DNA of 64,000 bases, taken from contig MU404092.1 in the NCBI GenBank assembly GCA_022695795.1, positions 1-64,000 of the forward strand, given 5' to 3'. The notes beneath the pieces are model-generated. The model saw only the letters and a list, made by a program, of their open reading frames with translations. It ran no database searches and was not told where the DNA came from. This DNA comes from Biscogniauxia marginata (taxonomy: Eukaryota > Ascomycota > Sordariomycetes > Xylariales > Xylariaceae). A program made the position numbers and the translations under genes. This document shows positions 36,696 through 48,409 of this stretch, in pieces (within the stretch, counting starts at the first letter, position 1; every line of letters begins with the position of its first letter).

Positions 36696-39154
36696 ATGAG
36701 CAATCCACCTCGTTCGCCTGGTCCCCCTGTTTGCGACACGCCATTGATCGAATCACCCACACTTGGACCGACTATCCGACTGAGCATCACCATGGCTCAC
36801 TCCTCGACTCCAGCAGCGCCTGCACAGTCTCTCTTTGGCGGCCCTTCCAGCAACAGCGCTTTCCCACATGCTCCGTCTTTGCCCTCGTTCACTCCCTCCG
36901 CCTCCAATGCGCCCACTCCCGTGTCGGCCGCGTCGTCGAGTAACACATTCGTCATGCCAAACTCGCCGATGAAGAGCAGGGTGATGATGGACGGATATCG
37001 CCCCAAGGTCACTCGTACCCTGGGTCAACGACCTGCTTGCCTGGTCAATGCATCTGTTACCTACTGCGGTAACAATCAGATCTATGCCTTTGGCGGGTTT
37101 GACCAGTACACGGACGAGGTCTACAATCATGTGTTGAAGTTGGATCTTGTGAGCCACCAATGGAGTCTAGTAGACAACTACGGTGATATCCCTGGTGTAA
37201 GGATGGGTAGGTTCGGTCACTCCGTAGCAGCAAGCCCTCGGAAACTCACTAAACTGGCAGGACACACCGCAACATTATACCAGGGCGACAAGCTCCTAGT
37301 CTTCGGAGGCGAGAACGAACACCGAACTTATCTCTCGGATCTGATAGTCTTTGACCTCAAAACGGCACATTGGACCCAGCCCCAAGTCAATGGCCCTATA
37401 CCCAAAGGCCGCGCTCGTCATGCTGCCGTCTTACACGAGGACAAGTTGTTCATTGTGGGCGGCATCACTGGTCAGGACAACTATGTCTTGGACGATATCT
37501 GCTATCTAGACTTGAAAACCTACACCTGGTCGAGATCGTGGCGCTTTGTCGGTAGATTTGACCACTCGGCATACATATGGTGCGTCCCTATTTGTGCGGT
37601 TGCTATTAGATTCTAATACTCTCTAGGGGCGATCGAGTCTGGGTTTTTGGGGGGCTAAGTGAAGACATGGACAAGATTGGCGATCTGTGGTGGCTCGATC
37701 TGAAGGGTAGCCCAGCTTTTGATTCTCCACCTCATATTGGCTCTACCTCGGACAGACATTTATCGGTTAGTCGTTCAACCGATTCTCCGCGTCCAGCATA
37801 CTCAATGGGGCAACCATCGGCGATCGGAACATCTGGCTATGCTGCGAACTCTCGGACGGCTCAGGTCAATCCTCCCTCGTGTCAACTGAAGACGTACGCT
37901 CCTATGGCACCGGGCGCTATCTCGGCTCTAAAGTTCGTTTCCGGGCCCAGCGTGCCATCCCAAGGCTCAGGTATCCACTTCCATGTCTACTCGTCCGGTA
38001 CTCTACTCGACTTCGTCACGCCAGCTGCAACAATCACGTCGAAGGAATGTTCATTGTCAGCGTTAGATCTGGTTAGCCTGCGGTGGCAGAAGCTGGCCGA
38101 GGGTCGAGAGATTTTCAAATCAGGATTCCGATGGCATTACTGCACGATGAATGAGGATGGCACGAAGGCCTGGCTTTTGGGTTGCCTAACAGATCCGGTC
38201 AATGATATTGGCTCTAATGGGTTCGAGGAGTACTTGAGTGACATTATGGAAATCGATCTACGGCGTTATGGATTCCTTGGTAACAACTTAGCTCCGGAAC
38301 CTCGAACAGAACTATCCAGACCTGTTTCCCATGCTCGAGTACAGGAGCAACCGTCGAAAGGGTTAGGACTTGACCTTGCCAAACTTTTCAACCAGCCTCC
38401 CGAGACTGGCAGTGGAACCGACTTTATCATCACGGCCCTTGCCGGCGACTATGATGATGAAGATGCGATGGGTTCCGGCCTAATCCGCGCGGGGGAATCT
38501 CCAGCGGGCCAAAACTGGTTGGCGCCAGATGCACCAACCTCTGCGCCTATTCACGTACACAAGCTCATCCTTCAGGCGCGATGGCCGCACTTTGCACGTC
38601 TATATAATGCGCAGATGGCAGAGTTCCACACAAAAAAGATGCACATTCCGGAACCTTATACAGTAGTCAAGGCTTTCCTCTTTTACCTCTACACGGACAG
38701 CATTCATGCCAATGACGGCGTGACTGACCTCTCGGATGTCGCCGGCTTACTAGTAATGTCAAACATCTACAATATCCCGCATCTACGCCTCCTCTGTGTC
38801 AACCGACTATCAAAGGAGCTCGATGTCGACCATGCGTGTGTGATATGGTACTGCGCAGGCCTGGCTAATGAAGAATGGCTACGCAAGAGAGCGGCTTCTT
38901 TCTGTCTAACCCATTGGGGTCGCATCGTGCGCACGCAGGGCTTCTTACGGTTACCGCGCTCAGCGCTGGTCGAGCTCTCACAGGAGATCGATATGGAAGG
39001 AAGAGTGATAGGAGGCGAAGACCTCGACTACGTCGACGGGTATCGTGGCCGGTACGACAGCTGCAGCGTGTCCAGGAAAGACAGCGTGAGCAGCGACCGC
39101 ACCCAGGCGATACCCTCCGATATGGACGACTCCGAGGGTATGGACCTTGCGTGA
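36696..39154 (+). CDS. Kelch-repeat and BTB-domain protein (possibly Ral2-like)
   Basis: Exons 36696-37206, 37261-37579 and 37627-39154, 785 residues. The Ser/Pro/Ala-rich N-terminus is followed by Kelch blades (IYAFGGFDQYTDEVYNHV, LLVFGGENEHRTYLSDLIVF, LFIVGGITGQDNYVLDDICY, VWVFGGLSED), a linker, and a BTB region at roughly 600-720 with HKLILQARWPHFARLY and a helical BACK-like tail. The first intron (54 bp, GTAGGT...GGCAG, CACTAAAC branch) has a length divisible by three and no stop; removing it restores the blade motif RMGHTATLYQGDKLL. The second is 47 bp. Kelch-plus-BTB architecture in ascomycetes recalls fission yeast Ral2, a Ras-pathway protein, but this is recall, not alignment. A start at the Met at 36792 (CACCATGGC) is an alternative. 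Confidence 0.85.
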
Positions 39155-42100
39155 ACGCCCCATCACTCACACGCGGCCTGACACCACGGCGCAAATAGGT
39201 GGTTCTATAACCGGATGCTTCAAAATGCTCCCTCCATCTTGGATTTAGGGCTTATGCACATATTGCTTTGGGTGTACATTCACAGAGGCGTTGTATAGTT
39301 GCTAAAATCAGGGCATAGGAGGCGCACCTGGAGTGCGTTTATCGCAGAAGTAATGGGAGAGCTGGGGGAGCAAGCTGGGATAAATAACCAACACATAGCT
39401 ACTACCATCTATCCACGGCGTACATGGGTTTCGGGTCGCGCGGGGGTTGATTTTTTTTATTTTAACCGTTACTGCTACATGTATCAACCATTCGGTGCAA
39501 GACAATTGGGACTCGGGGCGTTTTTGCTCTTCTTCTTTTGACGGTACGACGGATATGGATTATAACATCGGGAGGAGTAAAGGGGGATATCTCGGGGATA
39601 GACGAAAGCTGACTAGGTACCTACCTAGGTAGTTACATAAATAAATAAAAAGGGTGTTAGGATTCGGGTGTTTTTTGGGGGGGTCTTATACCCTTTTTTT
39701 CAGTTTGGCTCGTAGCAAACAGCCATAGATTTGAAACATATAACCGCTGTAGTAGGTAATATAAGGCACAGTTAGGGTTTTTTTTTTTTTAAGATTCCGT
39801 TTTTCTTTCCCAGTTGTGTCGATAAGTATTAATTCGCAAGGGGGGAAACGACTAAGATTGTATGCATTGTGGCGCCGCGAGACGGGAGTCATCAATCATA
39901 GCTAATGTAGATTGAATTACTTAAGCGAGCTAGCTGGGTAGACTACTCGTAGGTAGGCTGACAGGTAGGCTACCTAGTTAGTAGATCATGTAGGTAGGTA
40001 GGTAGGATAGGAAACCTTGTGCCTGTCCTTGTTCTAGAGCGAACGATCTTCCAGGTAAGTTCATTCACCTGCCTCCTCGTCGGGTCAGGTCGGGCGAAAT
40101 TACCGGAAATATGTGGTGTGAAATAGTTAAGACATGACTCGAACTCCGGAGCCTCCCCGGCCCCCCTCCGACCTTGGTACTACATCCCCACGTGCTGTGC
40201 ATGGGGAAACTTGACTTGCGTGTGTGGTATGGTGGGTGGATGGGTGGATGGGTGACAGGCAACTATACACGCATGTACGTCGATTCGATGTAAGAAGACT
40301 GGATAGATGGATGGAGATATGGTAGGGGTTCGTAATGCATGTCACGCGTTCATTATGTGTGTGTGAGGTATATCAATATCTCTCGAGTGAACGAGCGGTT
40401 CGCAATCAATGCTTACATCATATTTACTCACCTGGGGTCTGCCGGTAACATATATAGCTAGATCAACGCGCTAGGGGGTTGGCGTTTCTATAGACTCGGT
40501 AACGGTTAGTTTGGGTACCTATATGCTAACTTACATCAAATGTAGTCCTATGTGTGCAGTACATGACATACAAACCAGCTAGGTGGGTAAGGAGGTAAAC
40601 GCTAGCGAGAACTCTATTCCGTGTTGTGTGTAATACTTGCAAATAGGTAGGTATAGAGACACGGGTTTACATCCCTGTCTCCCCGGAACTGGTGTCGTAT
40701 GGTGGCAACGGTATATGGAAAGTCAAGGAGGCTAGGTATGTATGTTTCAAGGCTTTCCTAATGTGTTACAGTTCACATGTAGTGATGTGTATATGACATA
40801 TGTAGTCAGGCAGGCAGATGGGCATAGGAAATCCGCCTAGCTTAGCTCTCGCGCGCGAACGGGTCTGCAACCAGAGGGAGCTGAATAACGAGAGGCGGGA
40901 AGATGGGTACATAGCCGGGCAAGTCAGGCAGTTAGACCAATATTTATGCAGATTCGTAAGGTGGATCGCGAGGTTGAGAGGCCCGAGTCTAGGTTCATCG
41001 TCCCAACGTCATCGAGGACGGGAAATCGATCGGGCTTGGGGTTGAAATCGATGTTGAGGACGAAGCCTGGACCGGGAGGGATCGTGAAAGGGGAAAGACG
41101 GAGGAAGAGCATACAGGGAACAGGGAACAGGGAACAGAATAGGAAGGAGAGAGAGAGAGAGATAGAAAAAGAGAGAGAAGGGGGTTTTGCTAAACTTGAT
41201 GTGTGTATGTTTATACCTAAGCTATCTGTATCAAGATATGAATCCGTATCTTTCTGCAACTGCGCTTTGACTTTACGAAGCGCCTAAGGTCAGATTAAGT
41301 TAGGTGATCTAGACAGCTACATACATAGCTAAATACCTACCTATGTATGTCGATCCGTATACATACTAGCAGTATTAGCACGAGGCCATCCCCTACCTAC
41401 GTATGTATCTAGTCAAGCTGTCTCGGCAGGGGGGTTGCTGCAGTGTAGATGCATACCTACATATGACATAATAACAGATAGATCTACGACACGTCGAAAA
41501 GACATCGCGGGGCCCCGGGGGACCGCAAAAAAAATTTACCTCGTATGTACCATAATAGGTTACCGTAGATATGTGTTACACTACTAATAGACGCGGATGG
41601 GGATGCCGGAAGGCTGGGCCAGTTGGGTTTTTCACTTGGCTCAGCTCGATTTGGGTAAGGAAAAGCTAGACTGGTTATGGATGGTATAGAACCGGCATGC
41701 TCGTAAAACTGGGAGGGGACACGAGAGATAGCAAGGTAGGTTAGGAAGAAGTAAAGGTGGGTGGGTTTGACAGCTTGACTATCGACGGCAAGTGGAGATG
41801 GAGGGCGGAGGACGAGAACGGGGTTTGTGATGTTGGATGTTGACATACATACGTCCTAGGTATGGGTACGCAGTGAGGTTCGTTATAAGTTTGGTACATG
41901 CTGGATGGAAGGGGACACTACCTAGGATCCAGGTTGCAGCGCAAGTGCATAGAGGCTTAGACTAATACTCTAAACTTCGTATGCCTATCTGTCTGCCTCG
42001 CTATCTATACATACCTCACGAGCTGCTGCGGAGCACTAACTTGTGTTTAGCTTATTACGTACGGATTGATACATACCAAGATAAAAAGGTAGACAGGGGT

Positions 42101-43555
42101 GGTAACTAGCTTCGTAGCTCACTAGCGGCAGAGTCATTATTTCAGTTAACCAAGGCAAATCAGTGAGGGGTGGGAATTCACACGTTTCGAGGTTTAGAAG
42201 TTCGTCGTAGTGACTAATCGTTGTTTAAAGGCTACAAGACGATAGCCCCTATATCAATAGATTGGCGAGGTTTATATTAATGAAAGCCTCGGCTTATGAG
42301 GCAGGAGAGACAATATTACCTACTACGACGACTATCCGGAACAGTAGAAAGTAAACATATTCAGCTCGAGAACCTGAAGTGAGTATGAGGATAGTACAAC
42401 AATGAAGAGTAGAGATCATAGTACATTCATTCACCAATGAAAAGAAATCGTCGTTTGCAACAGAAAAAGCCAGTACCGCAGATACCTGTCTGTCTTGACT
42501 TTCCGTCCCTCTATCTACAAATCGAAACCAAACCATGCAAAACCAGACCAAACAAACCGCTGTTTTGTATGGACTAAACCATCCCTGCTTTTGTGAGAAA
42601 CTCAAACCCACGCACATTTTCCTCTCTTCCCAAATCCATTGCGCCTAGCCCTTTATACCACCTGGGGTAAACGTGACTACGCCCTGAGTAGAAACAGAAG
42701 GTAGAAAGACATTTGCATGAATCGTCCCTTTCCCAAAGCAAGGAGGCCGTGAGGCATAAACAATCTGTAACGAACGTTTCGTAATGTACGTAGCAACCAA
42801 CACATAGAGTAATCTCCAGCTGCGTGGCTGTCAAGTAACCATGACCCGTGACCGTGATCATGCCCGTCCATCCCTCTACCATCGATCCATCATCCCTCCA
42901 ACGCCTTTTCCTTTTTCATTTCCATCCGTCTAGTTTTTTTTTTTTTTTTTTTCCGCGCCAACCTATTCCCATCCGCGGAATATAGAGCTAGTCGTAAAGG
43001 ACATTGGATCTCGATCCGAACAGATTAATGGGCAATCAGCGGTTGCCAGTCACGGTTTTGCGCTATACAACGCCGAATGTAACGTCTATCTGGGTGAACC
43101 GGGGGTATACTTGGGCAGGACACCTAATGCGAGAAAGGCAAAGAAACGCCGCCCAAGATGCCTGAAAAAAAGGGAAACAAACTTTTTTTTCCGAGCCGAG
43201 AACCCCGTGGACTAGCACATAGCCGCCACGGGGTAGGGGGTATCCAGTCTATGTGTAAATGAGGTCTATGCCGTAAAACAATCGATGCGAAAACAAGCAA
43301 GGCCTCAGGTCGTGTCTAGCAGCAGCCCTACATGCAGAGCTATTAAGAGACAAGGAATCACAGACACAGGGTGAAAGATTCCTCGCCCGAATATGACTTA
43401 GGGGTTAGCATCCCCAAACGGCGCCCAGGGGTTTGGGAGTTTAACTTCTCCGAACTCTTGTCAGGTGTTGTGGCGAAAAGTATAGCAGTCGAGAATTTGT
43501 TGGTAAGCCGTTTCAGGATTGGAGTAGCCGGGTGTGGGTGAGGTTAGTAGTTGCT
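39155..43555. other. 4.4-kb intergenic region
   Basis: No confident gene. Present are TAGGTAGG clusters (about 39615-39632, 39944-40006, 40640-40653 and 41330-41410), a GGTGGATG repeat (40231-40254), an AG/GA-rich tract (about 41141-41180) and a 19-base T run (42934-42952). The minus frame 41484-41846 starts with ATG and encodes 120 residues, opening MSTSNITNPVLVLRPPSPLA, but resembles nothing known. The right end is the 3' side of the Sfp1-like gene. Confidence 0.4.
40231..40254. repeat. GGTGGATG tandem repeat
   Basis: Imperfect 8-base GGTGGATG/GGTGGGTG units in intergenic DNA. Confidence 0.65.
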
Positions 43556-46029
43556 CTACATCTGCATCTCCTCGCCGATACCTGGCAGCCCGTGACTCAA
43601 ATGTGACATGTTAAACGACAATGAGCCATTTGCCAAATTTGCTCTGATACTGGCAGCTTGAGCTTGAATCTCACAAGCCGATGAATGATGTTTATGCTAC
43701 TAGGGTGTCAGTACATTTCCATCTCAGAAGTTAGGAGGGATGTGAATATTACATATTTCAGGCCGTTGAGGTTCTTGTACCGCTTATGACAGTACTCGCA
43801 CTTATGGGGCTTCTCCTTCTCCATTCCGGTCTCCCCTGGATACGGTGCCGATGTCTCCGGATTCACAATTGAGAAAGAACCGTCTCCATTCTCGTGCAGC
43901 TGTTGGTTTTGGTGTCCGTGTTGCTTGTGGTACCTGCATGATCGGTTAGCAACACATCGCATAGGTGAGTCCTACAAAAGGCTAAACCAAGGGACACGGC
44001 AAACTTACTTTAGACCATTCTGGTTCTTGTACGCCTTCTCGCAACCGATGACAGGACACTTGAATGGCTTATCTTCCTCCGGAGGCATAACCAGGGAACC
44101 GGGATTCGCGATCGCCCTCTGAAGGGCAGCAAGGTGGTTGGGGTCAGTGATGTTTCCAAACTGACTAGCCTCCAGGCCAAACTGTTGCATCTGCTGCTGA
44201 AGCGCCCGCTGGCTCGCTGGACCACCATTAGGACTGTACAGCCGCTTGGCCGGATCCTGTATGAAGAATTCGGAGAGCGCCGGATTATCGAAGCCGCCGA
44301 GGGCGCCAAGGTCCATCTGACTCATCGAGAAATCGTCATTCACGTTTTCGGAGTTGCCACCCATTTGCCCCATTGCGGCCTGCTGGGTCGTCAGAGTTGG
44401 CGTGTTGACGGAGGAGACGGTCGGGTTGTTTTGGAAACCAAAGCCTGCAGAGCCTGGCGTAGGCGGTTGCGAGGTCCGAAGAGCCTGATGCGGCAACCCT
44501 GAGCTGTTTAGCTGCAGCTGGGGCCTCTGTTGCTGCCCGAACATCTGGCGGGTCTGCTGGATGGTCCTCTGGTTATTGTCGTCCATCTCCATCATGCCGA
44601 CAGCATCGTCCATCTCCATATCTCCGACGGCGTCCATCTCGTCGCTAGACTGCATGCTACTCAGCTGGGACTGCTTCTGCGAATTCGGGTCCATCGCAGA
44701 CGACGACTGCCTTCCTATTTGCATGCTACCAAAACTCATGCCGGAACCGCCATTGGTTCCTATTCTGTTCTGCTGGCCAAATCCAAGTGGGCTCTGGTTC
44801 TGGAAGCTCTGCGAATCCTGTCTACTGGGACCCATAGACATGGACGGTCTGCTGGTGACTGAAAGTCGGTGGGGCATCTGGACTCCAGTTCCGTTTCGAT
44901 TCGGTTGCGCATTCGCTCCTGTGTGGACCGTTTCATAATGCCGCAGTAGGTCGTGCATCGTGTCTAGCTTGAGGTCGCAACATACAAAATTGCGCAGATA
45001 CTCGGCTTCCATCTTGGGGATATACGAGTTGGAGTGAAAAGAAGGCGATTGATGCGCGCCAGTAAAGGGCGAGGTGCCAGCCATGGCGAGACTGTTTCAA
45101 GACACAGGGTCAGTATCGGGGGATAGAGAGGTCCACATGTCAGACCAAAGATGTCTAAAACACGTATCGAGGACGGGCGCGGGCGCGGGCGCGGGCGTGG
45201 GCGTGGGCGTGCGTCCAATCACCCGCAGCAACGTTCAATCCGAAAAAAAGAGACAGAAATATACATATATATATATATATATAAAGACGAAAACAATAAA
45301 ATAAAAAACTTACTCGTCTCTAATAAAACTGCCGACGGAGACACCTCCCCAGCTCATGCCGTTCATCAAGCTGCCGGCCAAGCTCTCGCGTCGGGGGCGA
45401 TTCGCATGTTCGCGATTGGGGTTTGCCATGGAAATGGGCTTGGGCCCGGCGCTCACGAAGGAGTCCTGGCGACTGCGGCCCAGGGCCGAGTCGAGCGCAG
45501 GACCGGTGGTCATTTCGACGTCGTCGCTCAGCTGCAGATCGAGGCCAGATTGTGCGTCGGGGTGGGCGGGCTGCTCGACGGGCGACGCAGAAGTGGAGGT
45601 GCGGATATTTGGCGACCGGACAATGTCTATGGGCTTGGATGCGGATGTGCCGGTCCCAAAATAATTATTGTTGCGACCGGGAATGACAGGCTGGTCGTGC
45701 TCGTCGGGGGTTGCGGGCTGGGGCGAGGGGGACGGCGATGAAAGGGAGTGCGAGGAAGTTGGTGTAGGGGCGGTGGTGGCAGCGACAGCGGCGAGATCAG
45801 AAGAATAATTATTAGGATTATTCTCGGTGGTGCTGCGGCTGGAAAACGGATGCTCGGTGTCATTACTAGTCGATGGGGATGTGGATTGGCATTGGGCCTG
45901 GGACTGGGACTGCGACTGCGACTGGGTCTGGGTCTGGGACTGGGTCTGGGACTGCGACTGCGACGGGGATGGGGTGCTGGTACTCGACGTGGTACCTGCA
46001 AACCACCGGCCCAAGGCACCTGCTCTCAT
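43556..46029 (-). CDS. SFP1: Sfp1-like C2H2 zinc-finger transcription regulator
   Basis: In yeast, Sfp1 activates ribosomal-protein and ribosome-biogenesis genes downstream of TORC1. Exons 45314-46029, 44009-45091, 43753-43933 and 43556-43696 give 706 residues. The N-terminus has a Ser/Gln/Thr repeat tract encoded at about 45895-45970. At about 274-295 lies a finger-like CCxLxL...[11 protein letters not shown] element, joined across a 222-bp intron by [20 protein letters not shown]. The middle is Gln/Met-rich with an acidic [12 protein letters not shown] patch. Two C2H2 fingers end the protein: [22 protein letters not shown] (shown in part: [13 protein letters not shown]) and [16 protein letters not shown]. 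Introns of 75 and 56 bp split both fingers at the same place, just before the zinc-binding His. The C-terminal exon ends [11 protein letters not shown]. The start codon is uncertain: 46029 is the first in-frame ATG, with no cDNA support. Confidence 0.85.
45174..45212. repeat. (GGGCGC/GGGCGT) hexanucleotide repeat in SFP1-like intron
   Basis: Six or more tandem copies of GGGCGC drifting to GGGCGT inside the 222-bp intron of the Sfp1-like gene. Confidence 0.85.
45265..45283. repeat. (AT)n microsatellite in SFP1-like intron
   Basis: About nine AT units, in the same intron as the GGGCGC repeat and close to its donor site. Confidence 0.85.
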
Positions 46030-47320
46030 GATTGGCCAGGCCGCTCGGGTGGAGTCGTGGGTATTCCGTGGGTATTCTGTGCTTGCGTTGTGGTATGTGC
46101 GTCTGTGGTTCCTTGGAAGAGACAAGCAGAACGGCGAACTAGCCTGTCAGAAACTAATAAATAGCAAACAGGGACCGACGACAAGTTATGTAGTAGGTAA
46201 TATAATGGTAATGATGACGGTGGACTATAGCAGGTGTGTTATTGCTATTGTCTACCACGCGCCTCGACGGGCCCAGACAATAAGAACTGCTCGATTGAAT
46301 GGTTGACTGGCGGCACCGAGTGGGGTGGATGGTGTAAGTGTGTAAGTGCAGGTGGTGAATGCGTGTGTAAGTCGGAAGTAAAAGAGGTAGAGTAAAAGTA
46401 AAAGTGGAAGCGCGATGCGGGATGCAGGATGCAGGTGCGATAAGATACGTCTCTTGGGCAGTACCTAAGATATCAACTTATTATGAGTACTTCCAACCCG
46501 GGCAGAAACGACCGTCTGGCAGAAAGTGAGAGGCAGGAAGGTAGGTTATGGGATGTAGGGAGGTAGGCAGGAGGTAGGTACCTATGTGATGTAAATATCC
46601 AATCCGGATCGAAGTTATCCTTCTCTCTTGCCTTCGTCGCCGCGCCTCTCGACTCTCCCCACTTACAAGAAACGCAACTAGCGCAAATAGGCAAAGGCGA
46701 GAATGCTTAAAAAAATAAAGTGGTAGAGTTGCCAGTATCCAGGGCGGTCGCTAAGCGTAAAACGGCACGTAATGCGTCAGAGAGTCTGTGACTGAATCGT
46801 TAGGAAACCTAAAGGGGGCGAATTGCCCAAAGGGCGATAGGGGCCGCAGGAGCGCCTCTTTTCCTGTCCTCGAAGCCGGATTCAGTTCGCGAGGGACCTG
46901 CTGTCATCCAATCTAGCACTAGTTCTTGGGACGAACGATCGGGCGACCGGGCAAAACTCTAGACAGCCTTCGACCTCGGAGTGGGAAATCTAATGATGAT
47001 GTGTAGGTGGTAGTGAGTTGGGAATGCAATAGATGCCGGGTATTAGTCAGGCCGGTGCAGCAGCATCTGCGCGGCACAACATAAGATAAGATGACGATGA
47101 GAATGCACTCCGGTGCGCCGGCGTGAGAAAAGGAGTGTTATCCTCTCGAGTAGGGCTTGTCGGTGCGATCGGTGGCTAGAACTTGAACAACAACCTGCTG
47201 CTACTGGAGGAGGTTGAAGGATATCACGGAATAGGTGGTTTGTTTAATTATAATATTGTGTCCTGGGGACAGAACAGTGCATGCAGGTGGATGAGACGAG
47301 ATGTTTGTGTTGCCGGCAGG

Positions 47321-47408
47321 GTATATATATGTATGCATGCATGTATGTAGGTATGTACATAGGTATGTACGTAGGTATGTATGTATGTACGTATATATAT
47401 ATATACAT
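47321..47408. repeat. TATG/TAGG tetranucleotide repeat tract
   Basis: About 88 bases built from GTAT, TATG, TAGG and TACG units, ending in an AT run. Imperfect tandem microsatellite. Confidence 0.85.
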
Positions 47409-47521
47409 GGTTTACTTAGTTAACATGTAGGCGACTGATGGGCTACTAGTCATCTTTCCCGTTGGGCCACTTCATATAAACGAACACGGATGGGATGGGA
47501 ATGGGATGTGACGGGAGGGGA

Positions 47522-47535
47522 GGGGGGGGGGGGGG
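47522..47535. repeat. poly-G run, possible G-quadruplex
   Basis: Fourteen consecutive G bases, flanked by further GGG and GGGG runs (ACGGGAGGGGA before, ATGGGA after), so a G-quadruplex on the plus strand is possible. Confidence 0.6.
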
Positions 47536-48359
47536 ATGGGATTAGGATGAAGCATGAGGAGGAGTAAGTAGTAGTTTGGCAGTAGACAAGACTAATAAGT
47601 TAAACTAAAGCTAAGACCAGTTTGCTTGCCGATAGAATACCTGCCTTGGTAAACGCAGCACATCGCCTTCTCCACGTCTCCAGTCGGGTTGATCAGTGAC
47701 GAATCTGACGATAGTTCCCTTCAGTTGGGAACTTGGTCGGGATGGGACGGCTGGGGGGCTCGGGAGGGGTGCGAATGCGCTTCCACCATGTCTGCTGCAT
47801 TGCGATCTCGCCCAAATAAGCTTGTGTCGCTCGAGGCTCACCCTGCTTCTCTTTTGCCGCGCTCCAATTCGACAAGAGGCACATATATCGATGCGGTGAG
47901 CATCTCGTGGTTACATTTATTTCTAGTCGTAATATTTTATTTTATTCGATAAATTCTCATAGGGCCGCACCTCGTGACGGCGCGGGCTGCTGGGGCACGT
48001 CAGCAATGGAGCAACCTCCATGTAGTGATACCCCATTAGGACTAAGGGGTCTTGCTAGCCGCTTGCGGGAAGCCGATGCGTGGAAATTTGGGTCTGTCAG
48101 GGTCCTGGGGTGCTGGTCAGTGCTGCGAGACATGGGTTGTTAGCGCGCCCAATTATCATCGCTCTTTTGAGAACAGCGCCCTCTTGGCACGCTTGCACCT
48201 CAGGCCGATCCTCGAGAAGGAGACCGAAGACGAGCAAACTCGGTAGACGATGCGACGGTCGAGATGCCATGCGGGATGCGTGCCGTCAGTGCATACTGTA
48301 AGTAAGGCTATGCGTCATGGCAAACGTACGTACAGATAGATAGCTTACATAGGTATACA

Positions 48360-48409
48360 GTACACACGCACACGCACACGCACGCGCACGCGCACACATA
48401 CACACACAG
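48360..48409. repeat. CA-rich microsatellite
   Basis: Alternating CA/CG dinucleotides (CACACGCACACG type) over about 50 bases. Confidence 0.85.

Noticed and set aside
41484..41846. 120-residue ATG-started minus-strand frame
   Set aside because: Proline/serine-rich with no recognised domain, in repeat-laden DNA; kept as a note only, since no splice or conservation evidence supports it.
43525..43555. GAGGTTAGTAGTTG, recalling part of fungal 5S rRNA
   Set aside because: Only about a dozen bases match, and the rest of a 5S gene is absent; it is 3' flank of the Sfp1-like gene.
45748..46306. Plus-strand open frames of 138 and 159 codons with Gly/Leu or Trp/Asp repeats
   Set aside because: They are the reverse complement of the Ser/Gln repeat of the Sfp1-like gene.
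47321..48409. Regular repeats considered as a CRISPR-like array
   Set aside because: Units are 2-4 bases with no spacers, in a eukaryotic genome; these are microsatellites.
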